From Leptolyngbya ohadii IS1 (GTDB lineage Bacteria; Cyanobacteriota; Cyanobacteriia; Elainellales; Elainellaceae): 64,000 nt of DNA. Within the stretch, counting starts at the first letter, position 1. Each line of letters opens with the position of its first letter. A program made the translations under genes and the position numbers. Below the pieces are notes generated by a model. That model saw nothing but the letters and a program-made list of their open reading frames with translations, was not told the origin of the DNA and did not search any database. Positions 36,925-46,259 of the stretch are shown one piece after another. The DNA is taken from positions 2,447,080 to 2,511,079 of the forward strand of contig NZ_NKFP01000006.1 in the NCBI RefSeq assembly GCF_002215035.1, in the 5' to 3' direction.

Positions 36925-37116
36925 TTACTGGAACTTCCCCCTCACCCTTTTTAAAGGGACAGTCCGTGAAGGTACAGAAGGCTCAAAGCAGTCCTTGGGA
37001 GAAGCTTCATTATCAAATGCGTATTTGCCCCAAAGCGCTGCAAGTTTGCCTGTGGTTTGATCAAAATACAGTCTTTTAATTCCATATCCATTTATCCGCC
37101 GTTCAAGCCTATTCAT
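36925..37116 (-). CDS. Small open frame, doubtful gene or gene remnant
   Basis: The 63-residue frame starts with ATG and reads MNRLERRINGYGIKRLYFDQ, giving a plausible beta strand pattern, but no family is recognised. It sits 10 bases from the divergent start at 37127 and may be a remnant. Low confidence. Confidence 0.3.
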   Translation of the reverse strand: MNRLERRINGYGIKRLYFDQTTGKLAALWGKYAFDNEASPKDCFEPSVPSRTVPLKRVRGKFQ

Positions 37117-37126
37117 TAATTCACCT

Positions 37127-37351
37127 ATGATTTTCTATTCGCTCGGCGCTACGCTCACCTTCGGAATCCTGCTCGATGCTTTTCACAGAGATACGGAAGC
37201 ACCCAAAACAGATGTCCTATCCTGGGCTGTTCTGATTATCGCAACCCTGATCTGGTTTATTACCCTGCCTCGCATCATGCAGAAGAAATTGCAGTCTGCT
37301 AAGGCAGTCAGTTCCGTAGGAGCCGCGAATTCTGAAGGGTGGATGAGCTAG
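37127..37351 (+). CDS. Small two-helix membrane protein
   Basis: A 74-residue protein with two hydrophobic segments (FYSLGATLTFGILLDAF and LSWAVLIIATLIWFITLP) separated by HRDTEAPKTDV. The composition and codon use are coding-like, and the two-helix form resembles small cyanobacterial membrane proteins. No function can be given. The last residues after RIMQKKL are low in information and could be an extension. Confidence 0.6.
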   Translation: MIFYSLGATLTFGILLDAFHRDTEAPKTDVLSWAVLIIATLIWFITLPRIMQKKLQSAKAVSSVGAANSEGWMS

Positions 37352-37661
37352 GTAGCCCACCATTAGCCTGGGGTCTCAAACCGCAAGACTGCGACAAAAC
37401 TCAATCTCTAAACGACTCAGCATGGGGTGCAGGGAAATGCTTCTTTAAAGGCAAAGCCTTCTCCCCTTTTTTGTTTCTTTTAGGTTGCCTCCGCACTTCT
37501 ACCGACCGAGGGGTGATGGCGGTATTAATTTCTTGTAAGTGACAGATAAAAAACGGAAGAAACTGCCGTAAAATCAGGATAGAGAGTGAACGGATACAAA
37601 GCTTCGCCCTACAGCTTCGTCCCATTGATGGGGTCAGATACTTGACCCGTATTCTACATCC
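37352..37661. other. Intergenic region before the RsbW-like gene
   Basis: Holds a weak AAGGC-AAA-GCCTT hairpin (37448-37460) with a T run six bases later, possibly a terminator for the gene at 37127. A GTG at 37662 starts the next gene. No other feature seen. Confidence 0.4.
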
Positions 37662-38090
37662 GTGAATTTACTATCCAAAGTTCGCACCCAGGTCAAAACT
37701 GATTTGAACTCCCTGGGTCAGGTGCTAGCCTGGTTCGAGCAGCTCACCTGTCCCGTGATGCCCAGCACTTTCTGGCTCCAGTGTAAAATTGCGCTGGCAG
37801 AGGCGTTTACCAATACTGTGCGCTATGCCCATTGCAGTAAGCCCGCCGATACGCCGATCGAAATCGAAGTGACGTTCAGCAACAATACCGTAGAAATTCG
37901 CATTTGGGACTATGGTGCTGAGTTCGATCTGGAAAGCTTTCTGCGAAAAATGCCTCCGGTACCTGTGCAGGCAGAAGGTGGACGGGGACTTCGCCTCATG
38001 GAGAAAGTTGCCGATGTCCTGGCTTATCGTCGCACCGAAGATGAGCGTAACTGCTTGCTCATTGTCAAGAATATGGTGCCCGAAGGCTAA
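37662..38090 (+). CDS. RsbW/SpoIIAB-like anti-sigma or anti-anti-sigma kinase
   Basis: A 142-residue GHKL ATPase domain with N box (ALAEAFTNTVRYAH, Glu and Asn in place), a G1 region WDYGAEFD and the G2 block GGRGLRLMEKVADVL. Such proteins phosphorylate STAS anti-anti-sigma factors or bind sigma factors. The start is GTG; the internal alternatives would cut the fold. No STAS protein or PP2C phosphatase is adjacent, so its partner lies elsewhere. The group 2-type sigma gene 6 kb away is a possible but unsupported target. Confidence 0.9.
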   Translation: MNLLSKVRTQVKTDLNSLGQVLAWFEQLTCPVMPSTFWLQCKIALAEAFTNTVRYAHCSKPADTPIEIEVTFSNNTVEIRIWDYGAEFDLESFLRKMPPVPVQAEGGRGLRLMEKVADVLAYRRTEDERNCLLIVKNMVPEG

Positions 38091-38372
38091 GGACAATATC
38101 GCCGACGCGAACAGAAGGGTCAAGCGATCGAATCTAGAGCAGATTCCAAAGAAACTGTGAACTCAGCTCCAGTTCTTGAGAATTGAAATAAACAATGCGT
38201 CAAGTTCGTAATTCCAGGCTAGCAGTCATTATTTTTCTCCTATAAGATAAATGTGGCAGGACGGGAACAGGTTCTGCCAGCTGCCTTTTACCTGATCGCA
38301 CTGGTGTCTCCGGATTCATAATCCGTCACAGATAAATTTGATTATGAACTCAGTTATGAACTTCGCTATGAA

Positions 38373-38426
38373 TTCAACTCTGCTTTAGTTCACGAATAGA
38401 TTCGTGAACTAAAGCAGAGTTGAATC
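38373..38426. repeat. Perfect 26-bp inverted repeat with two-base loop
   Basis: The left arm (38373-38398) ends in GTTCACGAAT, then AG, then the exact reverse complement (38401-38426) beginning ATTCGTGAAC. It is preceded by ATGAA-type 12-bp near-repeats from 38344. There is no T run, so it is not a standard terminator. It lies in the 394-base spacer (38091-38484). Confidence 0.95.
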
Positions 38427-38484
38427 AAACTCATGGCGTAGATGATTGTCGGTAAAGACAAGAATTTAAAGAGGAATCTGATTG

Positions 38485-38877
38485 ATGAAAGTCATCGAAC
38501 TGAGTAACCCTGAGTTTGAAACATTATTGGAAGCATTAGATGTCTCATCACGGAAGCTTGTTTTTGAAGGTAAGACCTTTATTAAAGACCTCATGTTTTC
38601 CGATCGTGTCTATCAGCAAACCGTGAATGCGTTGTGGCAGGAGGGTGATAGCAGTACCTCTTGTCTAATCGTTCAGATGCAAAATAACTACGTGCTCTGG
38701 CGCGAAGAAAAGTCTCAGTTGCAGGCGGCAGATCCAGCGCCAAAGCAGACTAGCCGCAGACTGCCACCCCTATCCACAACGCCCCGTCTTCCACTGCCAG
38801 TTCAGCCATTCATTCCCCCCAGCGGCATGTCTTCTAGCGCCCGACAAAGCCGGTTCGCCGAGTTTATTGGGGTGTAA
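38485..38877 (+). CDS. Small protein of unknown function
   Basis: The ATG at 38485 has a GAGG eleven bases upstream; the TTG three bases earlier is less likely. The 130-residue protein has an ordered first half (LLEALDVSSRKLVFEGKTFI, a probable alpha/beta unit of 70 residues) and a disordered Pro/Ser/Gln-rich second half (RRLPPLSTTPRLPLPVQPF). I recognise no family. It stands alone downstream of the large palindrome and is convergent with the PRC-barrel gene. Confidence 0.65.
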   Translation: MKVIELSNPEFETLLEALDVSSRKLVFEGKTFIKDLMFSDRVYQQTVNALWQEGDSSTSCLIVQMQNNYVLWREEKSQLQAADPAPKQTSRRLPPLSTTPRLPLPVQPFIPPSGMSSSARQSRFAEFIGV

Positions 38878-38917
38878 CTTACTACGAGAAGGACTGAGAC
38901 GAAAAGTTCCAGCAGAA

Positions 38918-38959
38918 AAACCCATAGGCAGGAATAGAAATAACCTGACCTATGGGTTT
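38918..38959. terminator. Hairpin between convergent genes, likely bidirectional terminator
   Basis: AAACCCATAGG (38918-38928) pairs with CCTATGGGTTT (38949-38959), with four further pairs across a bulge. A and T at its ends allow use on either strand, suiting the convergent genes ending at 38877 and 39026. Confidence 0.7.
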
Positions 38960-39025
38960 CTTGGGTTCGGATTCAGCGAAATGATCGCGTGAACTCTAGT
39001 AACGCGCCCTGAATAATAGGCTCAA

Positions 39026-39967
39026 TTACAGATTCGGGTTGTTGATAATCGGATTGCCATCCTTGTCGATGTCCAGCTCTTCCCGGCGCAGGGTTTCGTC
39101 TGCGGTCACGGTGTCGCGATCGACTTCCTTGCGAACGGTGACTTCTTCGCGCAGGATGGTTTCCTTGCGGATATCCGGCGTTTCTTCGTACACTTCCATC
39201 CGCACGGCGTCTTCCTGGAAGGCATCGCTCATGTCACCCGTCACAACCTGACCCGGTGTGGTGCGTTCAATCACGACCCGCTCTTTCTCAACGGGGACTG
39301 CAACGTGAGCGGTTTCCGTTTCAACCACTTTACCGACTGCCACTTCACCCGTCTTCTGGCGACGCTTATTTGCGATCAGACGCTCCTGATACAGCTTCAG
39401 GGTTTGGTGGTCGCGCTCGTTCATGCCGTACAGAGCTGCATCGCGATCGTAGCTGTAGGTATCGCGATCGTAGGTGAGGTCAGGCGTAACCGCAGGGGTT
39501 GCCACCGGATTTGCAGCAGATACGTCCGTTGCCAGAGCATCCGTGGTCATACCCGATGCTGCCATACCAGTGGTGCCCATTGCGGTCGTGCTGGTAGAAG
39601 GACGATACACGCCGCGCACGCTCTCTTCGTAGTCGTAGTCAATTTCTTCCAGATCGCTGAATTTGGGCAGCGACTCAACCTGATCGCGGGTCAGGCTGTT
39701 GGCGTAGATGCGCTCGGATGCAGAATCGATCGTTGCTAGACCCACCGGCAGCAGGACTTTCTTACCAAAAATCCAGAAGCCTGTATCTACAACGAAATAG
39801 CGGAATTCGCCCGTTTGGTCATCTACCAGAATGTCATGCACCGACCCAACCTTGTCGTCGCCCTGAGCGTACACATCATACTTCTTGATATCGTTCAGGT
39901 CGGAACCCATCTCAGAAGAAAAGTCCTGATGATCTGGATAGAAATCCTCAAGTTTCATCAAAGGCAT
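39026..39967 (-). CDS. PRC-barrel and DUF2382 domain protein
   Basis: Residues 25-95 form a PRC-barrel (KVGSVHDILVDDQTGEFRYFVVD, ending in an acidic YDYEESVRG). A Thr/Ala/Pro-rich linker (110-160) follows, then a DUF2382 domain (LKLYQERLIANKRRQKTGEV, with charged repeats of E/R/V spacing such as EEVTVRKEVDRDTV). Proteins of this pair are linked in the literature to stress and desiccation responses in cyanobacteria and other bacteria; molecular action is unknown. A possible start at MKLEDFYP (three codons downstream) is also plausible. No membrane segment is seen. Confidence 0.92.
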   Translation of the reverse strand: MPLMKLEDFYPDHQDFSSEMGSDLNDIKKYDVYAQGDDKVGSVHDILVDDQTGEFRYFVVDTGFWIFGKKVLLPVGLATIDSASERIYANSLTRDQVESLPKFSDLEEIDYDYEESVRGVYRPSTSTTAMGTTGMAASGMTTDALATDVSAANPVATPAVTPDLTYDRDTYSYDRDAALYGMNERDHQTLKLYQERLIANKRRQKTGEVAVGKVVETETAHVAVPVEKERVVIERTTPGQVVTGDMSDAFQEDAVRMEVYEETPDIRKETILREEVTVRKEVDRDTVTADETLRREELDIDKDGNPIINNPNL

Positions 39968-40129
39968 TTCGTGGAGTCTCCTTAAGTTTTGAACTGTTGC
40001 GAATGCTTTATTACTCTCAACATTAAGGATTTCTCCAGCTAAATCACCCTTCGCTGGTCTGACCCTAGAGAAAAAGGGGACAAGTCTTTAGTCGTAGAAT
40101 CAAGGGCTTGGGGAATTTGTAGGCAACCT

Positions 40130-40198
40130 CGTTCCAATGCTCTGCGTGGGGATGCTGTTAGAGAGGCTCCGCCTCATAAATTGGTGGCAGAGCCGCAC
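40130..40198. repeat. Dispersed palindromic repeat, copy A
   Basis: Contains GTTCCAATGCTCTGCGTGGG followed by GAGGCTCCGCCTC and GGCAGAGCCG. Three further copies (B-D) occur in this window. Lies in the 299-base spacer between two minus-strand genes. Confidence 0.75.
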
Positions 40199-40266
40199 AA
40201 AATCTGTAGCCAGGTAGAACCTGACCACCAGAATTGAACCTGCCAATATCGAATATACCGATCGCC

Positions 40267-42909
40267 CTAGCTAGACAGCGTTAACCCCGCTTCATAGGAA
40301 CTGCTCAGATTTTGATGCTGAGGCATCACGCGCAGGGAAAATCCCTGTAAGCCGCTGTTTTGGTAGGCAATGTCGATCGTGTAGATGCTAATCTGCGGAT
40401 TTTGCGGGTCGGTTCCCTGGTATTCCATCACGACGGGAGAGCCGTTCACAATATTGCCCTCGTCGTTGACAGAACCCTGGTAGAGTTCTACCTGCACATC
40501 GTCCGGCGCGAGTTGCCCTAAGCTGAGTCTTGCTTTCACGCCGATCGCCTGACCCACTTTCACATCCTGGGGCGCGGCAACGTCTACCTGCTCGATCTTG
40601 ATTTCGTACCAGTGTTCAAACAGGTAACGCTTCCAGTGCGCCAGTTCCTTCGCTGGGGTGTATTGGTCGGCAAGCATGACTCGGTAGCGATCGCTGGCAG
40701 GGAAGTAGGCACGGGTGGCATATTCGCCCACCATCCGCGAGGTGTTGAAGTGAGGGCAGTTGAGCCGGATCGCGTCCTTCATTTTGGCAATCCAACCGCG
40801 CGGCAGTCCCTCATCATCGCGATTGTAAAACAGCGGCACGACTTCCTGTTCCATCAGGTCATACAGGGCATTTGCCTCAACTTCGTCCTGATAGTTGGGA
40901 TCGTCGTAGTCCTCGCCGTGCCCGATCGCCCAGCCCGTTCGCACATAGTCTGCTTCTGCCCACCAGCCGTCCAGCACGCTCAGATTGGGCAGTCCATTCA
41001 TTGCCGCCTTCATGCCGCTGGTTCCCGATGCCTCCCTGGGACGACGAGGGGTATTCAGCCAGACATCGCAGCCCGCCACCATCAGCCGCGCCACATGAAC
41101 GTCATAGTTCGGCACAAATACAATGTGGTGCTGCATCCCCTGCTCACGGATAAAGTGGGTGATTTGCCGAATCAGTTCCTTACCGGGGCTGTCCTTTGGG
41201 TGTGCCTTGCCCGCAATCACAAACTGTACCGATCGCTTTTGAATCGCATCTCCCGGACGACTCGCATTTGCGCCCAGCAGAATTTTCTTAATCCGCTCCA
41301 CATCTCGCAGAAATAGGGTGGCTCGTTTGTAGGTGGCAAAGCGACGAGCAAAGCCGATCGTCAGCACCGAAGGGTCTAGCACATCCTGAGCAGCGGCAAG
41401 TTCCGTGGGAGAAGCCCCCCTATCGCGCAGACTTTGCTGAAGCCGTTCCCGCACAAACACAATCATTTCCGATCGACAGCGTTCGTGGTTGCGCCAGAGT
41501 TCCTCATCGGGAATGGAATTCACCCGCTCCCACAGGGGATGCTCTGCCGGGGCACTCGACCAGCTTGGACCCAGATAGCGATCGTACAAATCCTGATTTG
41601 AGGGTGCGACGCAGCTTCGAGCATGAACCCCGTTGGTGATCGACGTAATCGGCACGTCATCCGTGGGAATTGCTGACCAGAGTTTGCCAAACATCGATCG
41701 CGACACTTCCCCATGAAGTTGGCTCACGCCATTCACAAAAGTTGCCATCCGGATTGCCAGCACCGCCATGCTGAAGGGAGACGACAGATCCCCTGTGCTT
41801 TCCCGTCCCAGTGACAGAAATTCTTCCCTGGACAGCCCAAATTTATCCCCGTAATGTCCCAGGTAGTACAGGATCTTATCGGGCGGGAACAGATCGATTC
41901 CAGCGGGGACGGGCGTATGGGTCGTAAAGATCTGGCTGGACTGTGCCACCTGCTGCGCTTCCGTAAAGGTCAGCCCTTCCTCCTCTATCAGAATTCGGAT
42001 GCGCTCCAGCGCCATAAACGCCGAGTGTCCCTCGTTCATGTGGTACGCAGTCGGCTGGAGTCCCAGTGCCCGCAGCATCCGCACCCCACCGATGCCCAGC
42101 ATGATTTCCTGGTGAATTCGCAGATCGATATCGCCGCCGTAAAGCTGGTCGGTAATGTTCTGGTCGTAGGTGTTATTTGGCTCAATATTGGTGTCCATCA
42201 GGTACAGCGGCACCGTGCCCACCTGCACCCGCCACACCCGCGCATAGACCGTTCGCCCCGGATAATCTACCGAAATCCGCAGTTCCGAACCGTCCGGGTT
42301 GCGCTCCAGATGCAGCGGCATATTATAAAAGTCATTCGTGGGATAGCGTTCCTGCTGCCAGCCGTCTGCGTTGAGATACTGGGCAAAATAGCCCTGCTGA
42401 TACAGTAGACCCACCCCCACCAGCGGTAATCCCAGATCGCTCGCCGACTTTAAATGATCTCCTGCCAACACGCCCAAACCGCCGGAGTAGATGGGCAGAC
42501 AGGCAGTTAAGCCAAACTCCGCTGAAAAGTAGGCATAGCAGTCCTTAGGGTTCAAGGCACCCGCAGCATCCGCCGATCCCGCCGCCGCACTGCTGATGCT
42601 CCGCATCTGGCGATTTTTACGATACCAGGTGCGTTCGGTCAGGTAATCCTCAAGCTGACGGGCTGCCCGGTGCATCTGTGCCAGAAATCCTTCATCCTCT
42701 GCGGCTTCGCGCAACCGCTCCTGGCTAATTGTCCCTAACAGTAAAACGGGATTGTTCCGGCTGGATTCCCACAGGTCACGATCGAGCCGTCTGAAGAGAT
42801 TGGCGGTTTCAGCATTCCAGTCCCAGTGCAAGTTATAGGCAAGCTGGCGCAGGGGTTCTAGCTTGGCAGGCAGGGAAGGAGAAACATTGAAAATGCGAAT
42901 TGGCTTCAT
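40267..42909 (-). CDS. glgP: Alpha-glucan (glycogen) phosphorylase
   Basis: It releases glucose-1-phosphate from glycogen using pyridoxal phosphate. The PLP-lysine block SGTSGMKAAMNGLPNLSVLDGW is present (Lys near residue 630). The N-terminus begins with LRQLAYNLHWDWNAE, characteristic of the bacterial/cyanobacterial TIGR02094-like clade rather than the E. coli MalP form, and YFSAEFGL. A C-terminal domain (about 720-880, with VDVAAPQDVKVGQAIGVKARL) is an extra beta domain. At 880 residues it is full length. It works in glycogen breakdown in the cytoplasm. No other glycogen gene is adjacent. Confidence 0.96.
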   Translation of the reverse strand: MKPIRIFNVSPSLPAKLEPLRQLAYNLHWDWNAETANLFRRLDRDLWESSRNNPVLLLGTISQERLREAAEDEGFLAQMHRAARQLEDYLTERTWYRKNRQMRSISSAAAGSADAAGALNPKDCYAYFSAEFGLTACLPIYSGGLGVLAGDHLKSASDLGLPLVGVGLLYQQGYFAQYLNADGWQQERYPTNDFYNMPLHLERNPDGSELRISVDYPGRTVYARVWRVQVGTVPLYLMDTNIEPNNTYDQNITDQLYGGDIDLRIHQEIMLGIGGVRMLRALGLQPTAYHMNEGHSAFMALERIRILIEEEGLTFTEAQQVAQSSQIFTTHTPVPAGIDLFPPDKILYYLGHYGDKFGLSREEFLSLGRESTGDLSSPFSMAVLAIRMATFVNGVSQLHGEVSRSMFGKLWSAIPTDDVPITSITNGVHARSCVAPSNQDLYDRYLGPSWSSAPAEHPLWERVNSIPDEELWRNHERCRSEMIVFVRERLQQSLRDRGASPTELAAAQDVLDPSVLTIGFARRFATYKRATLFLRDVERIKKILLGANASRPGDAIQKRSVQFVIAGKAHPKDSPGKELIRQITHFIREQGMQHHIVFVPNYDVHVARLMVAGCDVWLNTPRRPREASGTSGMKAAMNGLPNLSVLDGWWAEADYVRTGWAIGHGEDYDDPNYQDEVEANALYDLMEQEVVPLFYNRDDEGLPRGWIAKMKDAIRLNCPHFNTSRMVGEYATRAYFPASDRYRVMLADQYTPAKELAHWKRYLFEHWYEIKIEQVDVAAPQDVKVGQAIGVKARLSLGQLAPDDVQVELYQGSVNDEGNIVNGSPVVMEYQGTDPQNPQISIYTIDIAYQNSGLQGFSLRVMPQHQNLSSSYEAGLTLSS

Positions 42910-43967
42910 AGTCTAACCAGGCTCCATCTGGTGGCACAAACTGGGATCACAAACGGGCTTTACAAACGGGGTAACATCCGGCAGAGCTTCTAATAGTCAT
43001 CCGTAGCAGCCATTTGTAGCAGCATTCTAAAAGCGTGACCTCTATCGGGAGTCGCTAGAGCTATTGTGACCCTGACAACCGAAGCTAGGGCGAGTCTTAA
43101 TACTCTCTTCTGAGTTTTTCTAATTTTTTCGGGCTAGATTGAGGGTGAGCATTAGAAAAATTAACAAACCTATCGCTCAAAAGATCGATCGTTTTCAGGG
43201 AAAATTCCGCTAATTTTGTGTCTCAAGGTGCATATGTAAATCTGGAATGCCCGGTATTCTAGGATTTAATCGAGTGGGCACTGCACAAAATCAAATTGCG
43301 GAAGGGGTGTGACAAAGATATTAACTAATGTTACGATTATTAAAACTTAAAGGCTGTGCGAGGGGTAAGGAGCAGTCGAAGCCAAATCGATCGGGCGTAA
43401 AGCCGACGTTCTGGCAACTTATGTTCCATCCCTCAACGGCGCTATCTATCCACCCCCGGTATCATCGCTCTGACCTGATACGGCGACTGATTCTCATCAA
43501 ATCTCAGCAGGTGTAAAGCAGGTGTTCTTTTGTTTGACCTATCGGTTCAAGCTTACTGGGCAAATCATTTGCAACCAGTGATTCAAGCCACTTGTTTAGT
43601 TCCTTGTTTATCTGGGCATTGGCTGTCCAGGCGATTGGCTCAAGCGATCGCACTTTAGCGGAAACGGCAAATTCCTTTGCAGTCTGCGATTGACAGCTTA
43701 TGGCTAACAGTCCGTGGCTAACAGTCCGTGGTTTACAGTTTGCAGCCCAGTCTGCGATCGTCAGTTGGCTTATGCCTGTGCAAACCGGGCTTATTAATTA
43801 AAGTCGGGTAGCAGCTTCCCTGGGCAGCTATCTACCTGCACTTTTTGTCATTCACTGCTGTTGCTTCGCACTACGCCACCCTGGCTCAAGCCTTCCCAAA
43901 CAAGGAAGTTTTACGCCTCGTCAACCTCGTCCACCTTCGTGTCCTCAGAAGCTAGAGTATCGGCAAT
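42910..43967. other. Long spacer before the sigma factor gene (1058 bases)
   Basis: Holds promoters of glgP (minus) and the sigma factor (plus). A 62-codon frame at 43328-43516 lacks family features. A 14-bp direct repeat occurs at 43701-43728. An unusually long leader for the sigma gene is possible. Confidence 0.5.
43701..43728 (+). repeat. 14-bp tandem repeat, two exact copies
   Basis: TGGCTAACAGTCCG occurs twice head to tail, followed by TGG and a partial third unit (TTTACAGTTTG). Confidence 0.85.
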
Positions 43968-44936
43968 ATGAAGACGACTTCACCCTCCACATCTTCAGCA
44001 GACATGGTACGCGCCTACCTGCGCGAGATTGGTCGTGTCCCCTTGTTAACCCATGAGCAAGAAATCCTTTACGGTAAGCAAGTCCAGCGACTTAGCGTTT
44101 TTAATGAGACAAGAGAAAGCCTGACCGAAAAGCTGGGTCGTGAACCTAGCCTGGAGGAGTGGGCAACCGCTGCAAAAGTTCCCTTGGAGGAGCTGGATCA
44201 GGCAATCACGGAAGGCGAACGCGCCAAGCGGAAGATGGTTGAGGCAAACCTGCGTCTCGTGGTGTCGGTTGCCAAGAAATATATCAAGCGCAACGTGGAT
44301 CTGCTCGATCTGATTCAGGAAGGCACGATCGGGATGCAGCGCGGCGTCGAGAAGTTTGACCCTACGAAGGGCTATCGCTTCTCCACCTACGCCTACTGGT
44401 GGATTCGGCAGGCAATCACCCGTGCGATCGCAGAAAAGGGTCGCACCATTCGCCTCCCCATTCACATCACAGAAAAACTGAACAAGATCAAGAAAGCCCA
44501 GCGACAGCTTTCCCAGAAGCTAGGGCGGGCGGCAACTCCGGCAGAATTGGCGGCAGAACTAGAACTCACTCCTCGTCAGGTGCGCGAATACCTGGAGCGG
44601 GCACGCCAACCCCTCTCCCTCGATCTGCGCGTTGGCGATAACCAGGACACCGAACTCGGTGAGCTACTGGAAGATACCGGACCTTCCCCTGAGGACTTTG
44701 CTACCCAGTCTTCCCTGCGAACGGAACTCGATCAGCTCATGGCAGACCTGACCCCCCAGCAGCGGGAAGTTCTCTCCTTGCGGTTTGGCTTAGAAGATGG
44801 GCAGTCCCTTACCCTGGCGAAAATTGGCGATCGCCTGAACATCAGCCGTGAACGAGTCCGCCAGATCGAACGGGAAGCCCTTACCAAACTACGGAAACGC
44901 AGAGCCGACATCCGCGAATACCTCGCCGTGGGCTAA
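43968..44936 (+). CDS. RNA polymerase group 2-type sigma factor (SigB/SigD-like)
   Basis: A 322-residue sigma-70 protein with short N-terminus (no region 1.1). Region 1.2 is [21 protein letters not shown]. Regions 2.1-2.4 contain [43 protein letters not shown] and [14 protein letters not shown]. Region 3 has [19 protein letters not shown], region 4 ends with a helix-turn-helix ([27 protein letters not shown]). Recognition of standard -10 and -35 is expected. Such factors in cyanobacteria respond to light, redox and carbon stress. The exact Sig letter is not assigned. Confidence 0.96.
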   Translation: MKTTSPSTSSADMVRAYLREIGRVPLLTHEQEILYGKQVQRLSVFNETRESLTEKLGREPSLEEWATAAKVPLEELDQAITEGERAKRKMVEANLRLVVSVAKKYIKRNVDLLDLIQEGTIGMQRGVEKFDPTKGYRFSTYAYWWIRQAITRAIAEKGRTIRLPIHITEKLNKIKKAQRQLSQKLGRAATPAELAAELELTPRQVREYLERARQPLSLDLRVGDNQDTELGELLEDTGPSPEDFATQSSLRTELDQLMADLTPQQREVLSLRFGLEDGQSLTLAKIGDRLNISRERVRQIEREALTKLRKRRADIREYLAVG

Positions 44937-45033
44937 TTCACTCATTCAATAACACCCAGGACGATCGAGCTGAGTCAGGAATAGCAGGGTTTACGATCGG
45001 GCAAATGCTCGCACCTCCGACCTTCTGTTCAAG

Positions 45034-45066
45034 ACTTAGGACGATCGTCCTTAAGTGATTTTTGGG
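45034..45066 (+). terminator. Possible terminator of the sigma factor gene
   Basis: A near-palindrome around GGACGATCGTCC (ACTTAGGA...TCCTTAAGT) is followed by GATTTTT, about 100 bases after the stop. The T run is short, so this is tentative. The remaining spacer to 45194 holds a shared repeat (45090-45111) and a CT-rich tract. Confidence 0.4.
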
Positions 45067-45089
45067 GACAAAGCATAGATCCTGATCGG

Positions 45090-45111
45090 CGGGCAAGATG
45101 CCCACCCCACA
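45090..45111 (-). repeat. Dispersed 22-base repeat, copy 1
   Basis: GGGCAAGATGCCCACCCCAC appears here and in reverse orientation at 59789-59810, identical over 22 bases. Confidence 0.85.
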
Positions 45112-45135
45112 AGAATAGAATGACAGCCCACTAAA

Positions 45136-45201
45136 TTTCTCCCCTGCTCCCTGCTCCCTGCTCCCCTGCTCCCCTGCTCCCTACTCCCCACTCCCTACTC
45201 C
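45136..45201 (+). repeat. CTCCC-rich low-complexity tract
   Basis: Repeated CTCCC(T)GCTCCC and CTACTCCC units. Similar tracts occur at 53083-53165 and 61424-61500. It ends inside the TPR gene's stop region. Confidence 0.85.
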
Positions 45202-46007
45202 TCCACCAACGCCTGAAACTCCGCACTCCCCCTCACCCGATCGAAACAGGTATCCGTTTGAGCCATAACGCGATAAAGATTGGGGCTAATGGCGATCGCT
45301 CGATGAAGGGCGCGCACCGTCTGAGCCAAATCGCCTTGTAGGGCGTGGGAGCAGGCTTGACCGTACCAGGCATTGGGGTTATCAGAGTTGTATTTCAGGG
45401 ATTTTTGAAAGCAGATCAGGGCTTCGGTGTGGCGATCGAGCTTAATCAGGATCATGCCCTTGTAGTTCCAGGCGTAGTAGCAGCTTCGCTTAATCGTGAG
45501 GGCGGTATCAACGCTGGTCAGGGCATCCTCGTAGCGACGCAGGGCAGCAAGGGCAACGGCACGGCTATACCATGCACGGTAGTTGTCTGGCTTGAGTTCG
45601 ATCGCCTTTTCGAGCGCAGCAATTGCTTCCCGGTACTTGTAGAGGCAGATATAGGTGTGTCCCTGGTTGTACCAGATTTTAGGATTGTCTGATTCGTATT
45701 TAAGCGCCTGGGTGAAGCTGACGATCGCTTCTTCAAACCGTCCTAATTTTGCCAGCGCAATTCCCTTACCGTGCCATGCCAGAGCGTACTTGGGCTTAAT
45801 CCGAATTGCCTTATCAAAGCTGACGATCGCTTCTTCATGGGCACCCATCTCGTAGAGGGCGCAACCTCGCTGACTCCAGACCTCAAAGTGGTCAGGTTGC
45901 GCTAGCAAAAATTTATCGAAGCGGGCGATCGCCCCCTCGAAACGTCCAACCCGAAATAGGGCAGTGCCCTGGTCATACCAAGTTTGTAGCTCTTGACTTT
46001 GACTCAT
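45195..46007 (-). CDS. TPR-repeat protein
   Basis: From the preferred ATG (MSQSQELQTWYDQG, at 46007) the protein is 270 residues with seven tetratricopeptide units, each with patterns such as AWHGKGIALAKLGRFEEAIVSFTQAL. A longer frame starts at 46202, but the added 65 residues are basic and lack repeats, and an in-frame Met opens directly on the first TPR, so the shorter form is chosen. It probably acts as a protein-interaction scaffold. No signal peptide or catalytic domain is seen. A plausible function is unknown. Confidence 0.88.
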   Translation of the reverse strand: MSQSQELQTWYDQGTALFRVGRFEGAIARFDKFLLAQPDHFEVWSQRGCALYEMGAHEEAIVSFDKAIRIKPKYALAWHGKGIALAKLGRFEEAIVSFTQALKYESDNPKIWYNQGHTYICLYKYREAIAALEKAIELKPDNYRAWYSRAVALAALRRYEDALTSVDTALTIKRSCYYAWNYKGMILIKLDRHTEALICFQKSLKYNSDNPNAWYGQACSHALQGDLAQTVRALHRAIAISPNLYRVMAQTDTCFDRVRGSAEFQALVEE

Positions 46008-46259
46008 AGCGTCTGTGAGTCTGACCGCTTTTAATGGGAATTTTACAGGCGAGAATCTTAAAAGATACAAAAAACAAAGCTCCGAGTAAACGTTCCCGGC
46101 GGCTGTTTTTCTGACAGCGAATGAATTTTGATGCAGTGCCCCTTTCCTCATGCTTCCCACTTTGGCGCACCGAACCAAACATTTGCTCAAACTTCTGTCC
46201 AAAGGGTGGGATCAGAGGATTGTAGAGTCGGGGTTAGGATTTCCGATCAGGAGGATTTC

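Noticed and set aside
43328-43516. 62-codon frame before the sigma factor
   Set aside because: No ribosome-binding site, no membrane segment or motif; probably chance.
45090-45201. CT-rich and shared repeats considered as a CRISPR array
   Set aside because: Units are not separated by unique spacers of constant length and no cas gene is present.
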